From positions 62,001 to 126,000 of the forward strand of contig CAKSZJ010000001.1 in assembly GCA_934525595.1 (NCBI GenBank): a stretch of DNA of 64,000 nucleotides. Reading direction: 5' to 3'. Shown here one piece after another: positions 35,489-48,731 of the stretch (within the stretch, counting starts at the first letter, position 1; each line of letters starts with the position of its first letter). The position numbers were made by a program, and so were the translations under genes. The notes under the pieces are model-generated. The model was given only the letters and a program-made list of their open reading frames with translations, had not been told where the DNA came from and did no database searches. This DNA is from an uncultured Chiayiivirga sp. Lineage in GTDB: Bacteria; Pseudomonadota; Gammaproteobacteria; Xanthomonadales; Xanthomonadaceae.

Positions 35489-38392
35489 TCAGCGTTGCGG
35501 AGCGGATTCGAATCCGTCGGAGAAGATGGCCCCGGCCACCGCTGCGCAGTCCACGTCCACGTTGGTGACATTCGCCGCGCCCACGATGCCGTTCGGGTTG
35601 GACACCGTGCACGCCTGCCCGGATGGCTGGGTGTGGACGGTGACCGCATAGGCGTCGCCCGAGGGCAGGCCGGGGGCGAAGGCATAGAGGCCGTTGCTGC
35701 TGCGCGACAGGGTCAGGTTGCCGTTGAGCTGGAGCACCAGGGTACCCGCCGTCATCCCGCGGATCCGTCCACCGATGCTGTAGCTCTGCGGCGGGATGTC
35801 GGCACAGTTCACCGCGACGTTGGTGACGTTGGCTCCGGCGATGGTGCCGCTGCCGTGGGCGATCGAACAGGTCTGCCCGCCGGGCGCGCTGTTCAGCGTC
35901 ACGGCGTAGGGCGTCCCGTTGGCGAGCGGGGTGGGGAAGGTGAAGACACCGTCCGTTGGAACCGCCAGCGCCGCGCCGCCGTTGAGCCGCAGGCTCAGGC
36001 CGCTGCCGGAGGTGCCGCTGGCCGCACCGCCCACGGAATAGGATTCCACGGGGTTCACGGTGAGCGAGACGGGAACCTCGAACGCCGGGTTGAGGGGATC
36101 GCTGCTGTCGACGCACAGCCTGGCACCGTAGCTGCCGGCCGCCAGCAGCGCGGCGTCGGCGGTCACCGTGATCTGCGTCGAACCGCCGCTCGACACGCTG
36201 CCGCTGGCGGGCGTCGCGTCGAGCCAGGCCACCGCGCCGGGACTGGCGCAGCTGGCGGGAGCGGTGGTGACCAGATAGTTCAGCGTGCTGCCCGGGGCGC
36301 CACCGTTGCCGAGGGTCAGCGCGGCGCTGGCCGAGCTGCCGGCATTGGCGCTGAGGCTGATCGAGGCGGGCGTGAGGCTGGCGACCGGATCGGGAATGGT
36401 GCCGGCGATGGGGGCCAGCGTCTGCAGCGTGTAGCCTGCCGGCGATCCGGATTCGGCCACGCGCAGCTCGCTGATCGAGGCGACAGGCGGGCGGTTCGCG
36501 GTGATCGAGAAAGCATAGAGGGTGCCCCAGTCGAGCGTTGCGCCGGCGGGTGCGGTCCACGAAATCTGGTCGCTGGCGCTGCTGGCGATCCAGTCGTTGC
36601 CGGCGTCCAGGTCGCCGTCGCTGAACCACAGATCGGTGATCGTGGCGTCGCTCGGCACCGGCAGGCTGAAGCGGTCGAAGCCGGTGCTGCTCAGCACCCG
36701 CAGGTTGGGCTCGCTGCCCTGCATGACGGCGCGCGAGAAGTCGAGGTTGTGCAGGGCGTAGTCATAGCGCCAGGTGCCGTTGCCCAGATCGGTGGCGCGC
36801 ACCGCGAGTTTGGCGCGGCCCTCGGGCGTATCCAGCTCGACGTTGGCCACCTGGGTGCCGGCCGGCACGCTTTCGCTCACCCATCGGTCCGTGACCGAGC
36901 CGAGCTTGAAGTCGGAATAGCCCAGGTTCCAGGTCGATCCACTCCAGGTCGGCGTGGCCACGACCGAGGCCTGCGAGTTGTAGATGTTGATATCGTCGCG
37001 CGCGATGTACCAGGAGTCGAACAGATAGGTCGCGCCGGGGTTCTTGGTGGCGCTGATCTGCGGCTCGTGGACGACCATGCGGCGAACGTAGCCGTCATTG
37101 GCAGGTTGCGGGTTGGTGTTGCTGCCGACGCAGCCGGGATCGAAGATCGAGCCGCAGCGGCCCCACAGGCCCCGGGCCGGGACGATTTCGCTGCGGAAGG
37201 ACAGATCGCCGTTGGCGTCGTTGTTGCCGGAACTGTAGGTGTCCGAACAGCCGCGCCCGAGGATGTGGCCGTCGTGGTATTCACCGGGTTCACAGCCGCC
37301 ATTGGTGGTGAGCCAGGCGTGCTTGACCCCGGAACGGGCAATCTGTTCGATACGGCCGTTGGCGTTGATACGGTACAGGTTCCAGATCAGGTAAGGGTGC
37401 TGGTCGTTGCCGTGCGGCGCGAGGTTGCCGCTGAACTTCTGCCGCCACGGGATATCCGCGCCCCACAGCGCGGCGCTGGTGCCCAGCGCGCCCTGGTTGG
37501 GGACCGTGACGCCGCTGCTGCCGTTGTTGCGGTTGTTGCGCAGGGTCGAACTGGGGGCGAATACCACGCGCCCGTTTCCATCGGGACCGGTCGCGCCGTC
37601 CTGGCGCATGCGGCTGAGCGACATCGATTGCATGAACAGGTCGGCCTGGTAGACGGTGCCGGCCGGCTGGCCCGGCACCGGGTCGCCGTGCCAGTGGCTG
37701 GGCACCGGATCGGCAGCCGGAACCAGGGCGCTGTTGGGGCCGTCGGCCACCAGCAGGTCGGTGAGGATTTCCAGGTCCGCCACCGGCTGGTGCGCCATGT
37801 GCGGGGCACCGAGGCGCTCGGCGAGCTGCCAGGAAATGCGCATGTCTGCGGTGTAGATCGCCAGAACGTGGCCCTGGCCGACGACCTCGTACATCAGCCG
37901 GTCGATGTAGAACCAGGCCTTGCCGTCCTGGCTGACGACGTCCAGGAACATCGGGTTGAGCGGACTGGGCTGGAGGCGGAAGTCGGTCAGGTCGATCGTG
38001 CCGGCGTCGTTGGGCAGGGTGATGAGGTAGCCGCCTTCCACCTGCAGCGAGCCGCCGGTGAATCCGTCGAACTGGTGCTGGTGGGTGCGGAACTGGATGC
38101 TGCCGCTGCGGCGCATGGAGAAGAGGTCGCCCACTGCGGCCTGGCGCAACCCGATGCCGTTGTCGGTCAGGCGCGGTGAGTCGAGCGGCAGGCTGCGTTC
38201 CGGGGTGCCGATGACGGCACCTTCGTCCTGCAGGTACTGGCTCCAGCGCAGCACCACCGAGCCGCCCCAGGCCGACCACTGGGTTTGCGCGGCGGCGGTT
38301 TCCGCGGCAGGCGATGCGGCAGCTTCGGCGGCATGCCCCGGAGCCGATGCCAGCGCCAGGGAGAGTGCAAGGGGGATCAGCGTGTATTTCAT
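35489..38392 (-). CDS. Large secreted protein with two Gly-rich beta repeats and IF-x-DGFE tail
   Basis: A 967-residue exported protein of unknown function. Signal peptide to about residue 22 (GHAA). Residues about 25-640 form an unrecognised, beta-rich, Cys-poor region. Residues about 670-800 look like an immunoglobulin-type abnormal-spindle/BACON domain ending VSLTVNP. Two repeats of about 80 residues follow, YSVGGAASGTSGSGLSLRLNGG... and YSIGGRIRGMTAGTLVLQLNGN..., each ending in ...ANVTNV-x-V-x-CA. The protein ends IFSDGFESAPQR. It lies 78 bases after the pentaheme cytochrome gene in the same orientation, so the two are probably co-expressed and may act together outside the cell. Confidence 0.75.
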   Translation of the reverse strand: MKYTLIPLALSLALASAPGHAAEAAASPAAETAAAQTQWSAWGGSVVLRWSQYLQDEGAVIGTPERSLPLDSPRLTDNGIGLRQAAVGDLFSMRRSGSIQFRTHQHQFDGFTGGSLQVEGGYLITLPNDAGTIDLTDFRLQPSPLNPMFLDVVSQDGKAWFYIDRLMYEVVGQGHVLAIYTADMRISWQLAERLGAPHMAHQPVADLEILTDLLVADGPNSALVPAADPVPSHWHGDPVPGQPAGTVYQADLFMQSMSLSRMRQDGATGPDGNGRVVFAPSSTLRNNRNNGSSGVTVPNQGALGTSAALWGADIPWRQKFSGNLAPHGNDQHPYLIWNLYRINANGRIEQIARSGVKHAWLTTNGGCEPGEYHDGHILGRGCSDTYSSGNNDANGDLSFRSEIVPARGLWGRCGSIFDPGCVGSNTNPQPANDGYVRRMVVHEPQISATKNPGATYLFDSWYIARDDINIYNSQASVVATPTWSGSTWNLGYSDFKLGSVTDRWVSESVPAGTQVANVELDTPEGRAKLAVRATDLGNGTWRYDYALHNLDFSRAVMQGSEPNLRVLSSTGFDRFSLPVPSDATITDLWFSDGDLDAGNDWIASSASDQISWTAPAGATLDWGTLYAFSITANRPPVASISELRVAESGSPAGYTLQTLAPIAGTIPDPVASLTPASISLSANAGSSASAALTLGNGGAPGSTLNYLVTTAPASCASPGAVAWLDATPASGSVSSGGSTQITVTADAALLAAGSYGARLCVDSSDPLNPAFEVPVSLTVNPVESYSVGGAASGTSGSGLSLRLNGGAALAVPTDGVFTFPTPLANGTPYAVTLNSAPGGQTCSIAHGSGTIAGANVTNVAVNCADIPPQSYSIGGRIRGMTAGTLVLQLNGNLTLSRSSNGLYAFAPGLPSGDAYAVTVHTQPSGQACTVSNPNGIVGAANVTNVDVDCAAVAGAIFSDGFESAPQR

Positions 38393-38470
38393 TCGGGTCA
38401 GGTCCTTGAGGGAACAATGGGAGCATCCGCCTGCTTCGCGGTGCTCCGGGCGGTGCGTATGCGGGCGCGG

Positions 38471-40387
38471 CTATTCGAAGCCGTCGCGGAAGATCCCGGC
38501 CTCGCCCGGAATCGCAAGGCTGATGCCTTGCATCAGCTCAGGGGGCGACTTGCCGTAGGTTTCCCACAGCGCGTGCATGAACTGGCCGCGCGTCTGGTCT
38601 CTGGGGCCGACCACCGCGGGACGGTTGGGGCCGCCGGCGCACATCAGGTTTTCGCCGGGGATGCTGCGCTCGATGGCCTGGTCGCGCAGGAATTCGATGT
38701 ATTCGCGGCTGGATGTCTGGTAGTAGAGCCGCGCCGTCGCGCTGAACGGGCCTTGCGCGCCGGCCGGCAGCGTCACGGCGTAATCGACCTGGTCGTGGTT
38801 GACCAGCACGCCGCTGCCCGGCGAGGTTTCCGGATAGACGTGCGCCACCGGGCGCAGCTGGTAGCCGTTCGGATCGACGGCGGTGGCGGGGCGGAAGCCC
38901 AGCGGCGGGATGCGGTTGTCCTTGGCCACGCAGTCGTTGAGGGCGAAGTGGAAGATGGGCCGGCCCAGCGCATCCTTCACGTCGCATTCGCCGGTGCCGT
39001 TGCGGTTCCAGATGCCCTGCAGCACCTCGTAGACGCGCGCCTGCGGGTCCTGGCTGAGGGTGGCGCTGGTGCCGTCATAGTCCGCGCTTTCGAAAATGAC
39101 GGTGCCCGAGCCGTCCTTCACCTGCAGGTTCAGCCACATGCGGCGCCCTTCGCCATAGCCGCTGGGCAACTTGTGGCCGGAGTGGTTGGTCACCTTGATG
39201 CGCAGGTCCAGGCTGCCGGGCGCGGCGGGGGACGGCGCGGTGAAGGCGGTGATGCTGCCTTCCAGCGAGGCCGCCGAGGCAAGCATTTCGCGCGCCCACG
39301 CCACGGTGTTGTCCAGTTCGTCCTGGCGGCCGATGCCGCCGTTCGAACCCGGAATGGCCGTGGTGTCGGAATACTCGCCGCGGATGATCTGCGGAACCCA
39401 GGTGTTGCCGCCCACGAAGCGGTGCACCGGCAGGTTGCCGGTGCGGTTCGGCCCGCCGACCGCGGCGGTGGCCGAGGGGGCGTGGCTGTCGGGCATGTGG
39501 CAGCCCTGGCAGGCGCGCTCGTTCGCGCCGCCGGGCTGGGCATAGGCGCTCTGTTCCCATTCGCTGTAGGTGCGCTCGATCGGGAAGGTCTGCCCGGTGT
39601 CGGTGCCGTCGCCGAGCTTGAGCGTCTTGAATGGAGTGCCGCCCGGTTCGGGCGAGGATACGTCGTGGCAGGCGCCGCACAGCGCGCTGTCGGTGTGATA
39701 GGCCGATTGCGCCCACTGGTGAGGCGGTTCGAACCCTCCGGCGGGATAGTCATACGGGCCGTACCGGCACGGTTCGCCGCCGTCGCCGTTGCACTCGGTA
39801 TCGTCCACCCAGGCGTTGGCATTGCCGATCAGCGTCGGCTCGCCGTTCGGCCCCTCGGGCACCAGGCGGTGACAGAAGTTGCACGACACGCCTTCGTAAT
39901 CGCTGTTGAAGTCGGTCGAATCCAGCGTGCCTTCCAGCAGGCATCCGGCGGCCCCCTTGGCCAGGTCCGCGACCTGCCCGCCGCCCATCGTCTTGGAAAC
40001 CCGGCCGCCGTACCAGCCGCTGGGCGTATGGCAGCGCAGGCAGTAATCGCCCACGCCCGGCACGTCGGCGTTGGCGACGTCGAGCGCCGCCCAGAACAGC
40101 GGGTCGCGCATCGCCTGGGCCATCATCGAGCCGCCCCAGGAGGCGGCCGGACGGTATTGCTGCTGGCTGCTGCTGGATGCGCCATGGCAGCCGCTGCACG
40201 TGCCGGCCGATTGCAGCGGAAAGATGAGGCCGGGCTGGGAGCCGTGCGGGGTGAAATCGGCACTGCCCGAAGGCGACAGCAGATCCGAGACCGACCACCA
40301 GGCGGTCCGGGGTTCGGCAGGCGCTGCGGATGCGGCCAGTGCGCAGGTCAGCAGGAAAAGCAGGGAGAGGAGCCTCGAACCGGGCAT
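38471..40387 (-). CDS. Secreted pentaheme c-type cytochrome with IF-x-DGFE tail
   Basis: A 638-residue exported multiheme cytochrome. Five CxxCH heme sites are visible: CSGCH (64-68), CLRCH (116-120), CNFCH (169-173), CGACH (237-241) and CQGCH (293-297). The heme region (about 60-300) is followed by a beta-rich domain of about 300 residues beginning near LRIKVTNHSGHKLPSGYGEGRRMW. The chain ends with the residues IFRDGFE. Signal peptide MPGSRLLSLLFLLTCALAASA; ATG 40387 was chosen for it although no ribosome-binding site is obvious. Electron transfer at or beyond the outer membrane is inferred. No cytochrome maturation genes are present here, but dsbB is divergent from it. Confidence 0.85.
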   Translation of the reverse strand: MPGSRLLSLLFLLTCALAASAAPAEPRTAWWSVSDLLSPSGSADFTPHGSQPGLIFPLQSAGTCSGCHGASSSSQQQYRPAASWGGSMMAQAMRDPLFWAALDVANADVPGVGDYCLRCHTPSGWYGGRVSKTMGGGQVADLAKGAAGCLLEGTLDSTDFNSDYEGVSCNFCHRLVPEGPNGEPTLIGNANAWVDDTECNGDGGEPCRYGPYDYPAGGFEPPHQWAQSAYHTDSALCGACHDVSSPEPGGTPFKTLKLGDGTDTGQTFPIERTYSEWEQSAYAQPGGANERACQGCHMPDSHAPSATAAVGGPNRTGNLPVHRFVGGNTWVPQIIRGEYSDTTAIPGSNGGIGRQDELDNTVAWAREMLASAASLEGSITAFTAPSPAAPGSLDLRIKVTNHSGHKLPSGYGEGRRMWLNLQVKDGSGTVIFESADYDGTSATLSQDPQARVYEVLQGIWNRNGTGECDVKDALGRPIFHFALNDCVAKDNRIPPLGFRPATAVDPNGYQLRPVAHVYPETSPGSGVLVNHDQVDYAVTLPAGAQGPFSATARLYYQTSSREYIEFLRDQAIERSIPGENLMCAGGPNRPAVVGPRDQTRGQFMHALWETYGKSPPELMQGISLAIPGEAGIFRDGFE

Positions 40388-40702
40388 CAGTGGCGTCACA
40401 TGGCAGCCCCGGCTGGGCAGATGTCCGTTGGACGCCCCCGGGGGAAAACGGCGTCGCATCGCGTTGATCCTGCAGTGTAGTGCCAAGCCGATTGCATCGT
40501 CATGCTGCAGGCGCGCGACGGCGCAGGGCTTTCGACGGAATGGCGGCCAGGACGGGTACACTTGCCCACCTTCGCGCGCCATCGGCGTACGGACAGACGG
40601 GCGAGCGTTCGGGTTTTCGCGGACGCGCGGAGAACCTGTGGCCCGCATCGCTGTCTGATCCCCGGGCGCACGCCGACCTGTCGATCTGATCCGGATACCG
40701 CA
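40388..40702. other. Divergent cytochrome-dsbB intergenic region (315 bp)
   Basis: No coding sequence is supported. A weak promoter for the cytochrome gene can be proposed on the minus strand, ATGACG (40503-40498), 18 bp, TACACT (40479-40474). A TACACT at 40557-40562 could serve dsbB but has no convincing -35. Nothing else stands out. Confidence 0.4.
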
Positions 40703-41200
40703 ATGAATCCCTTTACCTGGCCGTTTCGCGCGCAGTTTGCCTTTGGCTTCATCGCCTGCGCTGCGCTTCTGGGCTACGCGATCTATTCCCAGTACCAGCT
40801 CTTCCTCGATCCCTGTCCGCTGTGCATCTTCCAGCGCGTGGTGTTCATCGCCATGGGCATCGTCTTCCTGCTCGGCCTGCTGCATGGGCCGAAGCGCTGG
40901 GGACGCAGGGTATACGGCGTGCTGGTGTTCTTCATCGGCATGGTCGGCGTCGGCATCGCCGGGCGCCACGTCTGGCTCCAGCACCTGCCGCCCGATCAGG
41001 TGCCGGCCTGCGGTCCGGGTCTGGACTACATGCTGCAGGCCTTCCCGATGCAGAAGGCCCTGTCGATGGTGTTTACCGGGTCGGGTGAGTGCGCCAAGGC
41101 GGACTGGTTCTTCCTCGGCCTGTCGATGCCGGCGTGGACGCTGATCTGGTTCGCGTTCCTGGCTCTGGGCGCGCTCTGGGCGGGCTTTTGCCGGCGCTGA
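40703..41200 (+). CDS. dsbB: Disulfide bond formation protein DsbB
   Basis: A 165-residue inner-membrane quinone reductase that reoxidises DsbA. Four membrane helices and the two essential cysteine pairs are present: Cys38/Cys41 (DPCPLC) and Cys103/Cys130 (VPACGPG and GSGECAKAD). Spacing matches the E. coli protein. ATG 40703 follows no strong ribosome-binding site. The aroG-type gene follows 82 bases downstream. Confidence 0.95.
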   Translation: MNPFTWPFRAQFAFGFIACAALLGYAIYSQYQLFLDPCPLCIFQRVVFIAMGIVFLLGLLHGPKRWGRRVYGVLVFFIGMVGVGIAGRHVWLQHLPPDQVPACGPGLDYMLQAFPMQKALSMVFTGSGECAKADWFFLGLSMPAWTLIWFAFLALGALWAGFCRR

Positions 41201-41282
41201 ATCCGTTGCGGTACGGCGCCATGACGCACCCGGGCGCGCTGTGGCATCATGGCGCGCCGCAGCATTTTCCCGGAAACAGCCC

Positions 41283-42671
41283 ATGAGCGCCGCCGAAATC
41301 CGTCCCGAACCCGTCCGTGACACCGAGAACTGGTCGCCGGATTCGTGGCAGGGATTTACCGCTCTGCAGCAGCCGGTGTACCGCGATGCGGGCGCGCTGT
41401 CTGCGGCCAAGGCCGAGCTGTCGCGGCTGCCGCCGCTGGTGACTTCGTGGGAAATCTTCGAGCTCAAGCGCCAGCTGGCCGAGGCGCAGGAAGGCAAGCG
41501 CTTCCTGCTGCAGGGCGGTGACTGCGCGGAAAGTTTTTCCGACTGCGAATCGAACCTCATCTCCAACCGCCTCAAGGTGCTGCTGCAGATGAGCGTCGCC
41601 CTGGTCTACGGCCTGCGCCTGCCGGTGATCCGGGTGGGGCGTTTTGCCGGCCAGTATGCCAAGCCGCGCTCGGCCGATATGGAAACGCGTGACGGCGTGA
41701 CCTTGCCCAGCTATCGCGGCGAGCTGGTGAACGACGCCGAGTTCAGCGCGGCGGCGCGCGAGCCCGATCCGCGCCGCATGATCAAGGCGCACGCGCGCTC
41801 GGCGATGACGATGAACTTCGTGCGCGCGCTGATCGAAGGCGGCTTTGCCGATCTGCACCACCCCGAGTACTGGGATCTGGACTGGATGCGCCATTCGCCC
41901 CGCGCGGCCGATTACCAGCACATGATCAGCGCCATCGGCAGCGGTGTGCGCTTCATGGAGACGCTCTCGGGAACGCGCATCCACAACGTCAACCGGGTCG
42001 ATTTCTTCACCTCGCACGAAGCCCTGCTGCTGCCCTACGAGGAGTGCCTCACCCGGCAGGTGCCGCGCCAGTGGGGCTGGTTCAACCTTTCCACCCACTT
42101 CCCGTGGATCGGCCTGCGCACCGCCGATCTCGACGGCGCGCACGTGGAATACATGCGTGGCCTGCGCAATCCGATCGCGGTCAAGGTGGGCGCCTCCGGT
42201 TCGCCCGATGACCTGATCCGCCTGATCGACCGCCTCAACCCGGAGAACGAGCCGGGCCGCCTGACCCTGATCCACCGCATGGGACGCGCCGGCATCGCGC
42301 GCGGCCTGCCGCCGCTGCTGGATGCGGTCAAGCGCGAGGGGCGGTGCGTGCTCTGGGTGGCCGATCCCATGCACGGCAACACCGAGAACACGACGGTAGG
42401 CGTCAAGACGCGGCGCTTCGAGAACATCCTGGGCGAGCTTGAGCTGGCGTTCGATCTGCATGCCGCGGCAGGCACGCGTCTGGGCGGCGTGCACCTGGAG
42501 CTCACCGGCGAGAACGTCACCGAATGCCTTGGTGGCGCGCGCGATCTCACCGAAACCGACCTGGCGCGCGCCTACCGCTCCACCGTCGATCCGCGCCTCA
42601 ACTACGAGCAGTCGCTGGAACTTGCGATGCTGATCGTGCGCAAGCGCGGCGTGGTGCCGGTTCCGATCTGA
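41283..42671 (+). CDS. aroG: Type II 3-deoxy-D-arabino-heptulosonate 7-phosphate synthase
   Basis: A 462-residue class II DAHP synthase joining phosphoenolpyruvate and erythrose 4-phosphate at the entry to aromatic amino-acid synthesis. Family wording includes RFLLQGGDCAESF with a metal-ligand cysteine, RVGRFAGQYAKPRS, FFTSHEALLLPYEE, WVADPMHGNT and GVHLELTGENVTECLGG. ATG 41283 (MSAAEIRPEP) was chosen over an in-frame start 14 codons earlier. The type II enzyme is plant/actinobacteria-like but is also the Xanthomonad form. Confidence 0.94.
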   Translation: MSAAEIRPEPVRDTENWSPDSWQGFTALQQPVYRDAGALSAAKAELSRLPPLVTSWEIFELKRQLAEAQEGKRFLLQGGDCAESFSDCESNLISNRLKVLLQMSVALVYGLRLPVIRVGRFAGQYAKPRSADMETRDGVTLPSYRGELVNDAEFSAAAREPDPRRMIKAHARSAMTMNFVRALIEGGFADLHHPEYWDLDWMRHSPRAADYQHMISAIGSGVRFMETLSGTRIHNVNRVDFFTSHEALLLPYEECLTRQVPRQWGWFNLSTHFPWIGLRTADLDGAHVEYMRGLRNPIAVKVGASGSPDDLIRLIDRLNPENEPGRLTLIHRMGRAGIARGLPPLLDAVKREGRCVLWVADPMHGNTENTTVGVKTRRFENILGELELAFDLHAAAGTRLGGVHLELTGENVTECLGGARDLTETDLARAYRSTVDPRLNYEQSLELAMLIVRKRGVVPVPI

Positions 42672-42797
42672 GTCGGCCGCCGCGTCCTGCGCGCGGCAAC
42701 ACGGCGGAGCACGCGCGGCGGATTCCGTCGCGTGCCTGGAGCGAAGGCGTGTCGCCCGTGGCCTCGGCCCGCGGATCGCGACGGTTTGCGCTCCGGA

Positions 42798-43207
42798 TCA
42801 ACGCGCCGCAGCGGTGCGAAAGATTTCCGGAAGCGGCACGGACTGGCCGCTGCCGCGGTCGATCCAGACCAGCACCACGTGGCCATCGGCGTGCAGGATC
42901 CCGCCGTCGGCGGATTCGATGCGGTGATCCAGCGTCAGGCTTGTGTTGCCGACGCGGCTGATCGCCTGCGTGACGACGAGCTCCGCCGGCCAGTTGATCG
43001 GGGCGCGGTAGTTGAGCTGTACCGCCGCCAGCACCGGTGCCGCGGTCATCGTGTCCCAGTCGCTGATGAAGGTGCGCAGCCACTGCACCCGGGCTTCTTC
43101 CAGATAGCGCAGGTAGCTGGCGTTGTTGACGTGGTTGTAGGCGTCCAGATCGCCCCAGCGCACCGCGATGCGGTACTGGAAGATCGGCTGCGGGGAAGCG
43201 GTGTCGG

Positions 43208-43211
<4 letters not shown>
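42798..43211 (-). CDS. Acyl-CoA thioesterase (4-hydroxybenzoyl-CoA thioesterase/YbgC family)
   Basis: A 137-residue hot-dog-fold thioesterase. The family core is clear: [29 protein letters not shown], where the Asp in [10 protein letters not shown] is the catalytic acid. The start overlaps the uvrA stop (ATGA), so it is translationally coupled to uvrA although the functions are unrelated. Substrate unknown; short or aryl acyl-CoA esters are typical. Confidence 0.88.
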
Positions 43212-46048
<2,837 letters not shown>

Positions 46049-46219
46049 GCGGCTTGAGTGCCTGAGGCGACCGCGCAGTCTGGCAGTCGGGTAGGCCGCG
46101 ATATGGGGGCGGATGTTGCCCGGATCAATGCGGCGGGTGATCGGGCTGGTCGGGCAGCACCTTTTCCGCGCCGACGGAAATGCCAGGGGTGTGATTGCAG
46201 CCTGCGTGGGCAAAGCGGT

Positions 46220-46248
46220 TTGACGCAGCCGCCGGCAACGGCGATAAT
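46220..46248 (+). promoter_or_regulatory. Strong sigma-70 promoter of rplU-rpmA
   Basis: TTGACG (46220-46225) and GATAAT (46243-46248) with a 17-bp spacer. The start would be near 46255, leaving a leader of about 88 bases before rplU. Confidence 0.75.
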
Positions 46249-46342
46249 TGGCGGCTCCCTGCGTCTTTCAGGCCCTGCCTGCGCGGGAGGCAACCAGTTC
46301 CGGGCGCTCGCCCGGTTCGAGAATAACTACAGAGGTATAGGT

Positions 46343-46654
46343 ATGTCGTATGCAGTCATTGTGACCGGCGGCAAGCAGTACCGCGTGATGCCGGGCGAGA
46401 CCCTGCGCGTGGAGAAGCTGGAGGCCGAGGTCGGCGCCACGGTGGACTTCGATCAGGTGCTGCTCGTGGGCACCGGCGAAGAGGTTCGCATCGGTGATGC
46501 GGTTGGTGGTGTCAAGGTCACGGCCACGGTCAAGAGCCACGGCCGCGCGGACAAGATCCGCATCATCAAGTTCCGCCGCCGCAAGCACCATCGCAAGCAG
46601 ATGGGCCACCGTCAGCACTACACCGAGATCCAGATCACCGGCATCGCCGGCTGA
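46343..46654 (+). CDS. rplU: 50S ribosomal protein L21
   Basis: A 103-residue ribosomal protein beginning [15 protein letters not shown] and ending in the basic [28 protein letters not shown] segment that contacts 23S rRNA. It is first in the conserved rplU-rpmA-obgE order, behind a strong promoter. Confidence 0.98.
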   Translation: MSYAVIVTGGKQYRVMPGETLRVEKLEAEVGATVDFDQVLLVGTGEEVRIGDAVGGVKVTATVKSHGRADKIRIIKFRRRKHHRKQMGHRQHYTEIQITGIAG

Positions 46655-46678
46655 TCCCAGGCACAGGAGACGCAAGTC

Positions 46679-48218
<1,540 letters not shown>

Positions 48219-48310
48219 GGAGCGCATGGCGCGTGCGGCGCTCCCTGCATGCGCAGGTCGCCGTCGCGCGAGGCCCCGGTCTGGCCACGGTCTTGCCGCG
48301 TGTTCCGGAC

Positions 48311-48340
48311 AAAAAACAAGGCCGGCGAATGCCGGCCTTG
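48311..48340 (-). terminator. Rho-independent terminator of rpsT
   Basis: On the minus strand CAAGGCCGGC and GCCGGCCTTG form a 10-bp stem with a 4-base loop, followed by six T (complement of 48311-48316). It lies 30 bases after the rpsT stop and also faces the end of obgE. Confidence 0.9.
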
Positions 48341-48369
48341 CAGGGTGTCGCGAATCTGCCGGGTGCCTG

Positions 48370-48639
48370 TCAGGCGGCGGTGATCGCGCGGATGCGCGCG
48401 GTCAGACGGCTCTTGTGACGGGCAGCCTTGTTCCTGTGGATCAGGCCGCGGGAAGCGTAGCGATCAAGGATGGGCTCGGCCGCCTTGTAGGCGTCCTGGG
48501 CACCGGTCGCGTCGTTGGCCTGGATGGCCTTGAGCACCTTCTTCACGTAGGTGCGCAGCATCGAGCGCTGGCTGGCGTTGCGGGCATTGCGATCGACGGC
48601 CTGGCGGGCGCGCTTCTTCGAGGACTTGATGTTGGCCAA
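48370..48639 (-). CDS. rpsT: 30S ribosomal protein S20
   Basis: An 89-residue three-helix ribosomal protein, [21 protein letters not shown]..., very basic. It starts with TTG at 48639 with AGGAG nine bases upstream. A UUG start is also used by E. coli rpsT, where it limits expression and takes part in feedback control, so the weak start is probably functional. It is divergent from murJ, with its promoter overlapping the murJ 5' region. Confidence 0.97.
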   Translation of the reverse strand: MANIKSSKKRARQAVDRNARNASQRSMLRTYVKKVLKAIQANDATGAQDAYKAAEPILDRYASRGLIHRNKAARHKSRLTARIRAITAA

Positions 48640-48687
48640 GGGAATACTCCTGGGGATTCGGGTGGCAGATTCGCGAAAAGACCGCCA

Positions 48688-48716
48688 ATTATGGTGATTT
48701 CCGGCGCTTGCGTCAA
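48688..48716 (-). promoter_or_regulatory. Strong sigma-70 promoter of rpsT
   Basis: On the minus strand TTGACG (48716-48711), 17 bp, CATAAT (48693-48688). Start near 48681, leader about 42 bases. The -35 sits only 16 bases before the murJ GTG on the other strand, so the two transcripts share a compact control region. Confidence 0.78.
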
Positions 48717-48731
48717 TTCACCGGAGCTGCC

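Noticed and set aside
35495..38179. An 894-codon plus-strand frame opposite the 967-residue exoprotein
   Set aside because: Low-complexity shadow composition with no start signal; the minus-strand frame has a signal peptide and repeats.
41201..41282. Terminator between dsbB and the DAHP synthase gene
   Set aside because: No stem followed by a T run could be found.
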